A stretch of 64,000 bases of DNA from Helianthus annuus (Eukaryota > Streptophyta > Magnoliopsida > Asterales > Asteraceae). Made by a program: the position numbers and the translations under genes. The number at the start of each line of letters is the position of its first letter. Position 1 is the stretch's first letter. The notes beneath the pieces were generated by a model. That model was not told the DNA's origin, ran no database searches, and saw only the letters and a program-made list of their open reading frames with translations. Of this stretch, positions 21,792 through 32,700 are shown piece after piece. The stretch is taken from NCBI RefSeq assembly GCF_002127325.2, contig NC_035443.2, forward strand, positions 119,626,462 to 119,690,461, read 5' to 3'.

Positions 21792-22792
21792 CTAATTGTT
21801 CACTGCTGCATTGTCGTTTGCGTTTGCCTCGTTTATGTTAAACACTCGTCCACGCACTGGATTTACGTTAACAAGTCTTGGGCAATTGTTTTGGTAGTGA
21901 GTAAGATCACCACAATTATAGCACGAACCAGGTGGAAACTGTGCTTGAACAGCAGCAGGATTTGCAGCAGCTTGGTTTTGGTTAGCATAACGGCAGGTAT
22001 TGACCAAATGTCCCAATCGCCCACAGTGGGTACTTTTGTTACACTGTGTTTGCTCCAGATGATGACGGTTGCATTTGTTGCCCAAAGGTGTGGTACCAAC
22101 ATAGTTTTTCCTTGTACGAGGTTGTGCTGGCTGGTTTGGTGCAACCTGATTGTTCTGAGCAACTATAGCGAAGTTTTGTGAAGCCTTACGCTTCTTCGAC
22201 TTTTTCGAGGACTCAGTCTGTTTATCCTTCAGTTTTTCTTGTATAGATTCATCAGATGGTTTTGGGTCGTCGTTTCGGAAAAGCTTACCTTTCCTGATCT
22301 GGGATTAAGTCAGGATAGCAGATAGTTCAATGGCCTATCTGACGGTAGTAGGATTGCTACCAGTAACGATATCCTGAACTAGGTCAGGGAGACCATCAAT
22401 GTACTTTTCAATCGCCTTATCCAAAGGCGTAACCATGGTAGGACATAACAGGCTTAGTTCCTCATATCGATCAGTGTAGGCTCGATGTTCACCGCTGTCT
22501 TGCTATAGATCGTCAAATTCCCTTTCCAACGCCCTGGGTTCATGACGAGGGCAAAACTCCTTCATCATTAGAGCTCGAAGCTCCTCCCAAGTTTGTGCCA
22601 ATTCCACATCGGCATCCTTATCCCTCATTACACCGTTCCACCATGTCAGTGCTCTTTTCTGGAATACACTCGATGCAAATTCAACCTTTTGCTCGTTTGG
22701 GCATTGAACATGACGAAACGTGCTTCCGAGACTCTCAAACCATTGTAGGAGCCCAGTGGCCCCTTCAGACCCAGTAAATGTGAGTGGCTTAG
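21792..22792 (-). pseudogene. GypC gag (capsid and zinc knuckle)
   Basis: The - strand frame begins inside gag with FTGSEGATGLLQWFESL and ALTWWN, the hallmarks of gypsy retrotransposon gag, and ends with a zinc-knuckle region CYNCGDLTHYQNNC (C-x2-C-x4-H-x4-C) near 21890. Gag forms the particle and binds the RNA. In-frame stops occur at 22503 and about 22305. The N-terminus is cut at 22792, where another LTR begins. No pol follows, so this copy could move only with proteins from another element, and the stops make even its gag unlikely to work. Confidence 0.75.
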
Positions 22793-23576
22793 TGTCACAC
22801 CCTGATATTTCCACGTATTACCGGTGGACCCGGTGGGGAATATCGTGACGTAGTTGATATCATCATAGTCAATAATTACAGTTTAATGCACAGCGGAAGT
22901 CTAAAGTAGAAACATTACAACCGAATTGGAAAGTATCAAAGTATTACAATCAGAATATATGGATCCACAGGCGGATCAAAATAAAAGAATAAAATTGTTC
23001 AACAGATTTTTAAGTGATAAGGCTTGCAAGACTCTTATTTATTCACTCAGGAGTAGCCAGCCTATTCCGCCTAGTACCTGCACTTTAGCCTTTTGGAAAA
23101 TACGTCAGTTTACACTGGATTAACCGACTTATTTTGAAAATGTTTAAGAAAATTGGTTTGAATGCACAAGGCACAAAATATCTTTTATAACTTGGGATAA
23201 TTATTTAAATATAAACTTGTAAAAGAATTACATGTTCGTTATGCGTTCAGTAGCCCGGGCTGAATACTGGGTTAAAGATTAATAGATACACCACATAATA
23301 TATCTCACGGCGAGTTATTCTCGAACAGGCGGGTATATTATTTTTACATACGCACCGGCAGGTGTATGCCTACACCCCGTGCTTAAGTCGTGGCCATTTC
23401 AATGAATGAGCCGAGGATATCCAGGACATGGTCTTTAACCCTCCAAAGGCTTAAAACAAACAAAACAGATTAAATGGGTCATCTCAATGAATTAACCTTC
23501 ATACGATTAAAAATTCAATGCCCGACCAAGCGGTATTTTATATACCGTACCCCAATCCCGTATAAGGGAAAATAAG
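22793..23576 (-). repeat. Fragment of a further gypsy LTR
   Basis: Begins TGTCACACCCTGATATTTCC on the + strand, i.e. a - strand LTR ending GGGTGTGACA. It interrupts GypC gag and is itself cut at 23576 by the SirB LTR. No TSD can be shown because the other end is gone. Nothing coding seen. Confidence 0.6.
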
Positions 23577-23988
23577 TGTTGGTGCATATGTCTGTCGACT
23601 TCGTCTTGTATCGAGTCTTGTATTCGTTTAGATAGATCAGGGCACACAAAACGAGAAGCGTATAGGAAATGTCATTTCGCACGAAATGACGAAGAGCTAT
23701 TTCGTACGAAATAGAAATTAGCTATTTCGCACGAAATGAACTTTTGGTCATTTCATACGAAATACCCACTACTGTATATAGCTGTTGTGATGATTCATTT
23801 GTAATGTTTTCTGATTCCGGTACCGAAGTGCTGCCGACGTGTCATTCGATCTGTAACAGTGTAATATCAATATACAAGACAATTTAAGAGTAAATCAAGC
23901 TGATTCCAAGTCAATATGTATGTTTCCGCCTTTCATATTGATTAGAACTCTTCTGATAGACTCGTTCAGGTCGTTTCTCGATCCTACA
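23577..23988 (+). repeat. SirB 5' LTR
   Basis: 412 bases, TGTTGGTGCATATG ... GATCCTACA, ending two bases before the primer site. Four TTTCG(C/T)ACGAAAT-type palindromes at 23674-23772 are followed at once by a TATA box (TATATA, 23775-23780). Its first 40 bases resemble the SirC LTR start, so the families are related although their palindromes differ. Confidence 0.85.
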
Positions 23989-23990
23989 AG

Positions 23991-24002
23991 TGGTATCAGA
24001 GC
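23991..24002 (+). promoter_or_regulatory. SirB primer-binding site
   Basis: TGGTATCAGAGC, complementary to the 3' end of initiator tRNA-Met, two bases after the LTR. It primes minus-strand cDNA synthesis. Confidence 0.9.
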
Positions 24003-24191
24003 TCAGGAGGAAGAGTTCTTGCCAAATCAGCTCGATTTCACCAAAATTTCTGACTTCTACATCTTCTTTTTCAAATTTAACAAGATTTTACAGATAAAAT
24101 GGATTGAATTTCACACATTATAAGTGAAACACCATTTTAATGAATCCTTGAAAGAATTGGACTTAAAATCGATCTAGAACTTGTAAAATTT

Positions 24192-24500
24192 AGTCATTTC
24201 GCTTGAAAACATTCGCGGATTGGGTGACGTCAGCGCTATTTCGTACGGAATAAGATCTTGAGTTCACACGAATTGCTTCTTAGAATTTCATTTCGCACGA
24301 AATACACTTTTGAACCTTCATTTCGCACGAAATCAATTCCTTAAACCTTATTTCGCACGAAATCAACCATTCAAACCTTATTTCGCACGAAATCAACCGT
24401 TTGAACCCCATTTCACACGAAATCACCATTCATTTCGTACCAGAGTTGTATTTCACACCAAAAGGTCGTTTCGCATCAAACCTCATTTCGTGTGCATCCT
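24192..24500 (+). repeat. TTTCGCACGAAAT array in the SirB leader
   Basis: About ten copies or near copies of ATTTCGCACGAAAT, mostly 26-36 bases apart, between the primer site and the gag start. The LTR of this element carries the same palindrome upstream of TATA. The apparent ORFs at 24310 and 24401 are products of the repeat. Confidence 0.85.
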
Positions 24501-24545
24501 TATTTCATTTGAAAGTTGTGATTTGTGAATTTTCAAAACCGAAAC

Positions 24546-26419
24546 ATGGAAGAAGAGTTTTACAATGCATTTGTTACCCCTGTTACTTCAGCTACAGTTG
24601 CAGAAGCTGTTTATAGTGAAAATGAGACATGAACTTATCAGAAACCGCCAAAGCTTATGTACATTGAAGATTTTAAAGGATGGCAGAATCGTTTTGAGAA
24701 CTGGGTGCAAGCATATAAGTTCAATGCATGGTGTTCGTTAGATGTAGACTATGTTAAACCAAAAGATGAACGTGGGAATGAAAAAGCGTTCAGTGACTAT
24801 TCAGATGGTGAAAAATTAAAATACACTAGTGCGAAAATGATGATTAGCATTCTTCAACAAGCAGTAAAGGAAGACATTTTTGTTTTGCTTCAACATGAAG
24901 ATACTGCTAGATCAATTTGGTTGGCATTGATTCAGAAGTTTAAAGGAAGTGTTGATATGATAAAGAATAAGCGTGCATTGTTAAAGAAATCATTTGATAT
25001 GTTTGTAGCATTTGAGGGTGAATCAACAAAGACTACTATTGATAGATATTGTCATCTTGTTCAGGAAATGAAAAGATTGGAGATCAAGAAAGAAGATGAT
25101 GAATGGGTTGATAAGCTTGCTGATGCACTACCGCAGAATAAGTAGGGAACATATTTGTTGATCTTAAAACACATGAGAAAATCTGAAAATATGAATTTGG
25201 CTAAATTCATTCAGAAGATTGAAGAACATGAATTGGATGTTTAGAAAACTGCGATCATGAATAATCCAAATGCTCAACAAGATGTTAGTCTATACTACAG
25301 AGGAAGCAAATTTGAGACTACTACAAGTCCAAAGATTAAAACTGCTTTTAGTGCTGATGGTTCTTCTGGAACAAGTGGTAGTACTGTAACTCAGAGTGGT
25401 GGACATTCTTCATCATTTTCAAGTTTTGATCCAAATTTCACAACAAAAAGTTAGCAACGACAGAATTCTACAAATCTGCAATGCAATGTGACATTGAATA
25501 TTCAGAATGGTCAACATCTCTCTCTAGAAATGGCTAAGCAACACATGGCATCACTTGTTACTATGTTAGAATCATATGAAAGCTTAGTTGCTGGAAGAAT
25601 TGGAAATCCGATGCTCACCAAAGAGGATTATGACTAGATTGATTCTGAGGAACTTGAGTTGATGGACATCAAATGGTGTTTAGCTAGAGCTGTAAGAAGA
25701 GCAGAAAATTTTCAACAAATCACCGGTAGAGATGAGTTTCATGAAATTGCCAAATCTCCAATAGGGTTTGACAAATCAAAGGTTACGTGTTTTCGTTGCA
25801 GAGAAAAGGGACATTTTAAACAAGAATGCACAAACAAAGAAGCATCTGGAAGACCAGAAAAGAAAGATTATTATCAAAAATCAATTTTTCATCAGATTGC
25901 TGAACAACCATCATCTTCTCGTGCTATTGAGGATGGAAAGAAGAAAGCTTATCTTGTCAATCAGGATGATGAAAAAGTGGTAGAGGGATTTAGCTGGGAT
26001 AAATATTGTCCAGATAAAGAATTGTTAGAAAAATCAGCTTTTGTTGCTCAAATCCTGGGAGAAGAGTTTATTAAATCTAAGCCAAAAAGAACACCGATTT
26101 TTAGTGAATTAGGATGTGATGCAGACACCGATGATGAAGAAGAGTATATCAATAAAGCTAGAAAAGGTTTGGAGACTTATAGTTTGAATTTGTTTTTTGC
26201 AGATAAGATCGAGATGTTGAAAGAAAAAAGGGTTGCTCGACTAAAGAGAGAATGAGAAGAATTAGAAGCAAGAAAGATTGCTGAAGAAAAGGCAAAAATG
26301 GAAGCCAAGAAAGAAAAAGTTGAAGAAGATTTGACAGAGAAGGTCGAAAATGAAGAGGGTGAGGTAAAAGTGGAATTTGATGTAGAACTGATGTCTGAAA
26401 AGGTAGTGGAGAAAATAGT
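24546..26419 (+). pseudogene. SirB gag, decayed and truncated
   Basis: One reading frame runs from ATG 24546 (MEEEFYNAF, close to the SirC gag start MAEEFYNTF) to about 26419. It has a UBN2-type copia gag domain (WQNRFENW ... LDVDYVKP) and a zinc knuckle CFRCREKGHFKQEC near 25790. In-frame stops: TGA near 24630, TAG at 25143, 25242, 25452 and 25635, TGA at 26253. All fit C-to-T or G-to-A changes, as expected from decay of methylated DNA. The SirC gag has sense codons at the aligned positions I could compare. The C-terminal coiled coil is missing because of the junction. Confidence 0.85.
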
Positions 26420-26707
26420 TACAATTATCGATCAAATCATGGTTTTATCATCAACTTTCTATGAACTCTAATCATGTTCAAAGCATAAACGACATAACAT
26501 TCAAACTATCAGATTTAAAACTTTCAACATCATCAAGCAAACCAATCCGAAGAATAGAAACATGACAGCCGATTTACATCTATTCGGTTCCAGATCATTA
26601 ACATGCAATCCACTTTACATAAACATTATCGAGTACACATGTGAGCCGATTCTATGAATTCTAACCTCATTCATTCATGTCACAATCAATCATATAACTT
26701 CGTAATT
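26420..26707 (-). repeat. GypB 3' LTR, left remnant
   Basis: Matches 52140-52427 of the GypB 5' LTR. Its outer part is lost at the SirB junction. It ends with TAATT (26703-26707), the target duplication of GypA, and the LTR resumes at 36593. Confidence 0.8.
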
Positions 26708-26978
26708 TGTCACACCCCCAAAAATCCACCCGCGGAGTACCACCGCTTGGAGGCGTGACATACCAATCATATTGAACAATAGAATAAATAGTAAATGTCA
26801 TTCATCAATACGAAAGGTGTTTTCAAAACCGAACATAATCAATTGTGTAGCGGAAGCATTAATGTAAAATCCAACATAAGTATCAAGTTCTCATAATGTA
26901 AATGTTTAACATGGAACTCAACAGTCCATGTGCCCACAACGATCGCGCCTCCCGTGCAAGCTCCATGTACCTATGGTC

Positions 26979-27507
26979 CTGCAAGGCATGTAACAGAGAG
27001 TCAACAACTAGTTGAGCGAGTTCACAGTAAGTAAGTTCGTAATAGTAAGTTCTTTTCTTAACATGTGGCTCTACTAGGCCGATAGTATGTTCTATTAGTG
27101 GGGGCTTCCCATATTTGTATATACACTAGACTATTTGTAACCATAAGTGTTCTTCTTAACCCGAGAACAGTAGTACGGACAAGGTTTACGTAGGTTCTTA
27201 CGTAAGCGTCCTTCTCAACCCGAGGACAGTGGTACGCGGGGGTTTACGTAGGTTTTACGTAAGTGCCTGTCACAACATGAGGCAGTAGTGAGTATAAGTT
27301 TACGTAGGTTTTACAAAAGTGTCCTTCGCATCCTTAGGACAGTGATGAGTACAAGTATACGTAGGTTTTACGTATATATCCTTCGCACCCGAGGACGATG
27401 GTAGATAGTCTAGTAACAGTGTAAGTACAAGTATTTGTTCAATCCCATTCCTTTAATCCCATTCCCAACCCTGGGAATCCCATGCCTTGGTAAGAGGGTG
27501 AACTCAC
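26979..27507 (-). other. Intron-like stretch in GypA LTR
   Basis: On the - strand, AAACCAAG|GTGAGTTCAC marks the start and CATGCCTTGCAG|GACC the end, 529 nt. The same signals bound 34490-35017 in the 5' LTR, 50692-51264 in GypB, 58540-59004 in the solo LTR and 54274-54712 (+) in the LTR at 53032. The ends are conserved while the interior differs between families. Splicing is inferred. Confidence 0.5.
27180..27410 (-). repeat. 58-base minisatellite in GypA LTR
   Basis: Four units of about 58 bases containing GTTTACGTAGGTTTTACGTAAG and a GAGGACAGT tail. Present also at 34690-34910 in the other LTR. It lies inside the intron-like stretch. Confidence 0.85.
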
Positions 27508-27689
27508 CTTGGTTTACTCGGCAGATACACAGAAAGGTCAAGTCTAGCTGCTAGTGGTGAACCACGTCCTAACATGGTTACCATACAAGTCAGGTTTTGG
27601 TTTCAAGTAATGCACGTATGTCTACACACAGGTTACAACACGTATTTACCATGGCAACACATTAACAGTCAAGTACACATCATATACCA

Positions 27690-28200
27690 GCTTATGCGAT
27701 CCAAATGAAGACCCAACAATACTTGGCCCAACCTGTTGTGCATCCAGCACATCTTGTGCGACTCACAACGGGTTGTACGATCCAGCACATACACCCGGCC
27801 CAACCATTTAAGTAATCCAACAGTGTTGAGCGCTTCACTAGCTGAAGCCCAATAAAACACGGCCTAAATAACCTAAGTAATTCACATGCATACGGCCCAA
27901 ACAAATGAACATGTTTTAACTTGTGCGATCCATTAGACCTTGTGCGATCCAGATATCTTGTGCGACTGGGTGTTGGGTTTTAAGGCCCAATCAGCATGAC
28001 AAAGTCCAACAGTCTGTGGCCCAAGACTTGTGCGATCGGCACGGTCTTGTGCGATCCACAGGTCTTGTACGATCATGCAGTCCTACGTTGTACCTAGTGT
28101 AATAACAGTTGTACCCTATCACATCCTGACTTGTGCGATCAGCCCCTTACACGAAATAAGTTTTGTGTGGTCCATGCAAGTCTTGTGCGATCAGTTATAA
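27690..28200 (-). repeat. TTGTGCGATC array in GypA LTR
   Basis: At least six exact TTGTGCGATC decamers and several one-mismatch forms on the + strand. The array recurs in the other LTR (35195-35690), in GypB (51460-51965) and in the solo LTR (59180-59600). The same motif stands upstream of the promoter (28936). Confidence 0.85.
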
Positions 28201-29091
28201 CATTCCAAAAATCATGCACATCAGTTACAAATTTCAATCAATTCGTTTGACCAACTAAATAACTTTCCGTATTTACAATTATCAGTTAACAGTTTCCATT
28301 CAAACCAATAATCGATCAAACCAGGAACTTATCATTTGATTCGTATAAACTCTAATTAATCATATATGAATAAACATTCAAATATTCAATTCATATCATC
28401 AAATTAGTGAACCTTTATATTAATAAGCAACCCTAATTATCATGTAACCACTTTGATGATCAAACCACAGTAGCCGATTATATATATTTGGTTTTAAATC
28501 TAGATTCACACTATCCGAATCATATGAATATCATCAAGTGCACATGTGAGCCGTTTATTATGAACATCAACATTAACAATTTACCTCTCCAACAATCATA
28601 TATCATCCTAAATCCTCATGTAAAGCATACATACCACAACATCATGCAACAAACAATCAATAATCATAACACTAACCGGTTAGAGGTGAGGACAAGGATT
28701 GATATGAACACAAAAGCTTCGAGAGAGAGAGGTGTGTTGTCGCCGGCTTTGAGAGAAGAGAAGGAGGGAATAGAGTTTTGTGTGTGTCCTTGCTTTGCAA
28801 CGAATGAGAAACAAAACCCTAAGGGTGGTTGCTTGTATGCGTATAAGAAGGGAGTGGGCCGAACCCATACATGGGCTGCCCTTATGGTCCGATTACAAGA
28901 GTGTGTGAGCCGTGAGTGATAAGGAGCCGAAGCCTAAAGGCTTGTGCGATTGGCCAAGCGTTGTGCGTTTTGGGCTCGTTTATCATACAAACATTCAGTA
29001 CACATAACATATAATCATAACATTCAATTAATAAAGTTCACGTAATTACACAACGTTGCACAAAGATAGGTTCGAAATACGAGTTGTCACA

Positions 29092-29105
29092 TTATCCCCA
29101 ACTTG
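29092..29105 (-). promoter_or_regulatory. GypA polypurine tract
   Basis: CAAGTTGGGGATAA directly precedes the LTR start TGTGACAACTCG on the - strand. GypB has the same tract at 37101-37114. Confidence 0.8.
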
Positions 29106-29153
29106 AAAGAAATTTCATCCCGAAATTTGGTACGTACTCACTGAGGAAGCTAG

Positions 29154-29762
29154 TTAAGTTGCATGGTTTTCATGGTTTTCTTGGGGTGTCACATCCTCCC
29201 CCCGTTGATCTGGAATTTCGTCCCGAAATTTCGTGGTAGCTTCAGCCTCAGTAGTGGTTGTACTGTTCGCGAACAATTGGGGATACTTTTCTTTCATCTG
29301 GTCTTCGCGTTCCCAGGTGAACTCTGGGCCACGACGGGAGTTCCAACGAACTCGAACAAGAGGTATTCTGGTGTGTTTGAGGACCTTAACATCCCGGTCC
29401 GTGATTTCAACAGGTTCCTCGATGAATCGCAACTGCTCGTCGATAGTGAGCTCCTTCAAAGGAACTATGAGGGTCTCATCTGACAGACACTTCTTCAGAT
29501 TCGACACGTGGAAAACGTTGTGAACTGCACCAAGTTCTACTGGTAGGTTCAGTCTGTAGGCTACTTTGCCTATTCTTTATATGATTTCGAACGGTCCGAC
29601 ATACCGCGGATTGAGTTTGCCTCGTTTGCCAAAACGAACTACCCCTTTCCAGGGTGAGACTTTAAGTAGCACTCGATCCCCAACTTGGAACTCGAGTGGT
29701 TTCCTGCGCTTATCAGCGTAGCTTTTCTGACGGTCGTGAGCTGCCGCCATGCGTTGTCGTAT
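29154..29762 (-). pseudogene. GypA pol C-terminus: integrase end and chromodomain-like tail
   Basis: Continues gag-pol after the stop at 29763. 29568-29762 encodes the integrase C-terminal (GPY/F-type) part. A TAA near 29568 then interrupts, and 29154-29507 encodes SNLKKCLSDETL, LRFIEEPVEITDRD, VKVLKHTRIPLVRVRW and RGPEFTWEREDQM: a chromodomain-like fold that can steer integration toward particular chromatin. Two stops therefore separate it from the main frame. GypB has a stop codon at the same position as the second one, but TAG rather than TAA. The tail ends with a Thr/Glu-rich run and TGA near 29154. Confidence 0.75.
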
Positions 29763-32700
29763 CTATGCAATCCGTTCAGTAGCATCAACTACCATTTCTG
29801 GACTTGTGATTTGACTATCCCCCACCTCTGCCCAACAGAGAGGTGACCAGCATTTACGTCCGTATAATGCCTCGAATGGAGCGGCTTGGATGCTGGTATG
29901 GTAACTGTTATTGTACGAGAACTCCACTAGTGGGAGATGCTTTTCCCAGCTGCTGCCGAAATCGATAACACATGCCCAAAGCATGTCTTCTAGAGTCTGG
30001 ATAGTGCGCTCAGACTGGCCATCCGTCTGAGGGTGATAAGCGGTGCGCATGTCTAATCGAGAGCCAAAAGATTTGTGCATCGCTTGCCACAGTTCTGAAG
30101 TAAATCGTGCATCACGATCAGAGATAATAGAAGTTGGCACTCCGTGCCTTGAAACAACTTCCTTAAGATATATGTCTGCGAGAGTGGAGAACTTATCCGT
30201 TTCCTTAATAGCCAGGAAGTGTGCAGATTTTGTGAGTCGATCCACGACCACCCAAATTGTATCATTCCCACGCTGGGATCTAGGTAGGCCGGTAACAAAA
30301 TCCATGGAAATTTCCTCCCATTTCCATTGTGGTATCTTGGGTAGCTGAAGTAGGCCTGATGGTTTCTGATATTCTGCCTTGACTCTCGCACAAGTCAGAC
30401 ACTTGCCAACGTAAGTTGCAATGTGGGCCTTCATGCTAGGCCACCAATACGTAGTCCTGAGATCGTGGTACATTTTATCCGATCCTGGATGTACCGAGTA
30501 GCGAGACTTATGCGCTTCATCCATTACAAACTCGCGTAAGCCGCCATAAAGTGAGACCCAAATACGCCCCGTTACATAATAGGCACCGTCTTCCTTCTGT
30601 TCTAATCGTTGTCTTGAGCCACGTAAGGCTTCAGCCCTTACATTTTCTGGTTTCAATGCTTCTACCTGAGCATCTCGTATCTGTGCAGGAAGACCAGACT
30701 GAATGGTAAGCTGTAGTGCTCGCACGCGTCTAGGTAGAGTGTCTTTTCGACTGAGGGCATCAGCCACAACATTGGCTTTGCCTGGATGGTACTTGATGGC
30801 ACATTCGTAATCGTTCAGTAGTTCGACCCATCGACGTTGACGCATGTTCAATTCCTTCTGCTTGAAGATATGCTCGAGACTATTGTGATCGGTGTAGATG
30901 GTGCACTTGGTACCGTACAGGTAGTGTCGCCATATCTTAAGCGCAAAAACAACAGCTCCCAGCTCTAAATCGTGCGTCGTGTAATTCCGTTCGTGTACCT
31001 TAAGTTGGAGCGAAGCGTAGGCAATAACTTTATCCCGTTGCATCAATACACAACCAAGCCCCTGTATTGATGCGTCACAATAGACCACAAAATCGTCCGT
31101 GCCCTCTGGCAATGAGAGGATAGGTGCACTGCAAAGTCTATCCTTTAAGTGATGAAAAGCGGTTTCCTGATTATTACCCCAACGGTAGGTGACACCCTTC
31201 TGTGTCAGTAGTGTAAGCGGCTGTGCAATCTTTGAGAAATCTTTAATGAATCGTCTGTAATAACCCGCCAAACCCAAGAATTGGCGTATTTCTGTTGGTG
31301 TACGTGGTGCAGGCCAGTTCCTGATCGAATCTACCTTGGATGGATCAACATGGATCCCATCCTTGTTTACCACGTGGCCTAGAAAGTGGACTTCACGAAG
31401 CCAGAAGTCGCATTTTGAAAACTTGGCGTAAATGCTGTCGTGTTCCGATCGAAGAAGTTCCAAGATAATTCGTAAATGCTGCTCATGTTCCTCCTGACTC
31501 TTAGAGTAGATCAGGATGTTGTCGATGAATACAATCACAAACTTGTCCAAATAAGGTTTGCACACCCTGTTCATAAGATCCATGAAGACTGTCAGTGCGT
31601 TCGTTAACCCGAATGGCATGACTAGGAACTCGTAGTGGCCGTAGCGAGTTCTGAATGCTGTTTTGGAGACCTCCTCATCCCGGACTCTCAGCTGATGGTA
31701 ACCTGACCTCAAGTCTATCTTGGAGTAGTAGCTCGACCCTTGCAACTGGTCGAATAAGTCATCAATTCGTGGAAGAGGATAGCGGTTCTTCACTGTCACC
31801 TTGTTCAGTTCACGGTAGTCAATGCACATGCGGAAGGTGCCATCCTTCTTTTTCACAAATAATACTGGAGCTCCCCAGGGCGAAGAGCTAGGTCGGATAA
31901 ATCCCTTATCCAAGAGTTCTTGCAATTGTTTGGATAGTTCCTCCAGTTCTGATGGAGCTAAGCGATACGGTGCTCGAGCTATAGGTGCTGCTCCTGGAGC
32001 TAGCTCGATCTGGAATTCGACCTGTCGATGAGGCGGTAGACCAGGTAAGTCTTCAGGAAACACCTGAGGAAAGTCGCGTACAACTGGGATATCCTCTAAC
32101 CTCTTCTCTTTCGTTGATGCATCAGTAACAAGTGCCAAAATGGCAGTGTGACCCTTTCGTAAACACTTTTGGGCCTTCAGGAAGGAGATGATGCCATCCA
32201 CGACACCACTCTTGTCGCCTTGAACTTCGAGAGGTTCCCGACCGGAACAAGGGATACGAACAATCTTCTCTTTGCACAAGATCTCTGCGTGATGTTGGGA
32301 TAACCAGTCCATACCAATGACGATGTCGAAACTACCCAGAACTATAGGGATCGGATCGATAGAGAAAGTCTGACCAGCGAGGATAAGATTACAACCCTGA
32401 ACTATGTGTGTGGCCTCTAGACTTTTACCGTTAGCTAACTCTACGACATGTTTGGTGTTTAAGGGAGTTGGTGCACGTTTTAAAATTTGGCTAACTTTTA
32501 GAGACATATAACTTATATCCGCACCCGAATCAAACAAAACAGTAACATAAAAGTCGTCGAGAAGAAACTTACCCATAACTACGTTGGGATCATTCTTGGC
32601 ACCACCCTGCCCCAGCACAAATGCACGACCCCTAGCGCCGTTGTTTCCATCGTTGTTATTTCCCCCGTTGTTGTTTCCGTTGCCTTGGTTATTATTGTTG

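Larger units (their letters stand above)
23577..26419 (+). mobile_element. SirB: Sirevirus-like copia relic (5' LTR, leader, gag)
   Basis: 5' LTR, tRNA-Met primer site, leader with a palindrome array and a decayed gag, all on the + strand. The gag is cut at about 26419, where GypB LTR sequence begins. The joint lies in a shared TTACAAT-ATCGATC stretch (compare 52138-52155), so a microhomology-driven deletion removed SirB pol and 3' LTR along with most of the GypB 3' LTR. Left flank is ATAAG (23572-23576); its partner duplication is lost. Confidence 0.85.
26708..29091 (-). repeat. GypA 3' LTR
   Basis: 2,384 bases. In - orientation: U3 with TTGTGCG motifs (28936-28970), a weak TATA-like stretch (28841-28846), a CT-rich leader (28690-28810), the TTGTGCGATC array, an intron-like stretch with minisatellite, and poly(A)-side sequence. 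A 143-codon ORF on the + strand (28488-28919) is conserved in both LTRs only because the LTRs are copies. Confidence 0.92.

Noticed and set aside
24192..24500. CRISPR-like spaced repeats (also 8250-8965 and 45240-45760)
   Set aside because: Units are short, degenerate and irregularly spaced, in plant retroelement leaders; no cas genes.
28488..28919. 143-codon + strand ORF, repeated nearly unchanged at 35984-36415
   Set aside because: It lies antisense in the two LTR copies of GypA; the match follows from LTR duplication, and no domain is visible.
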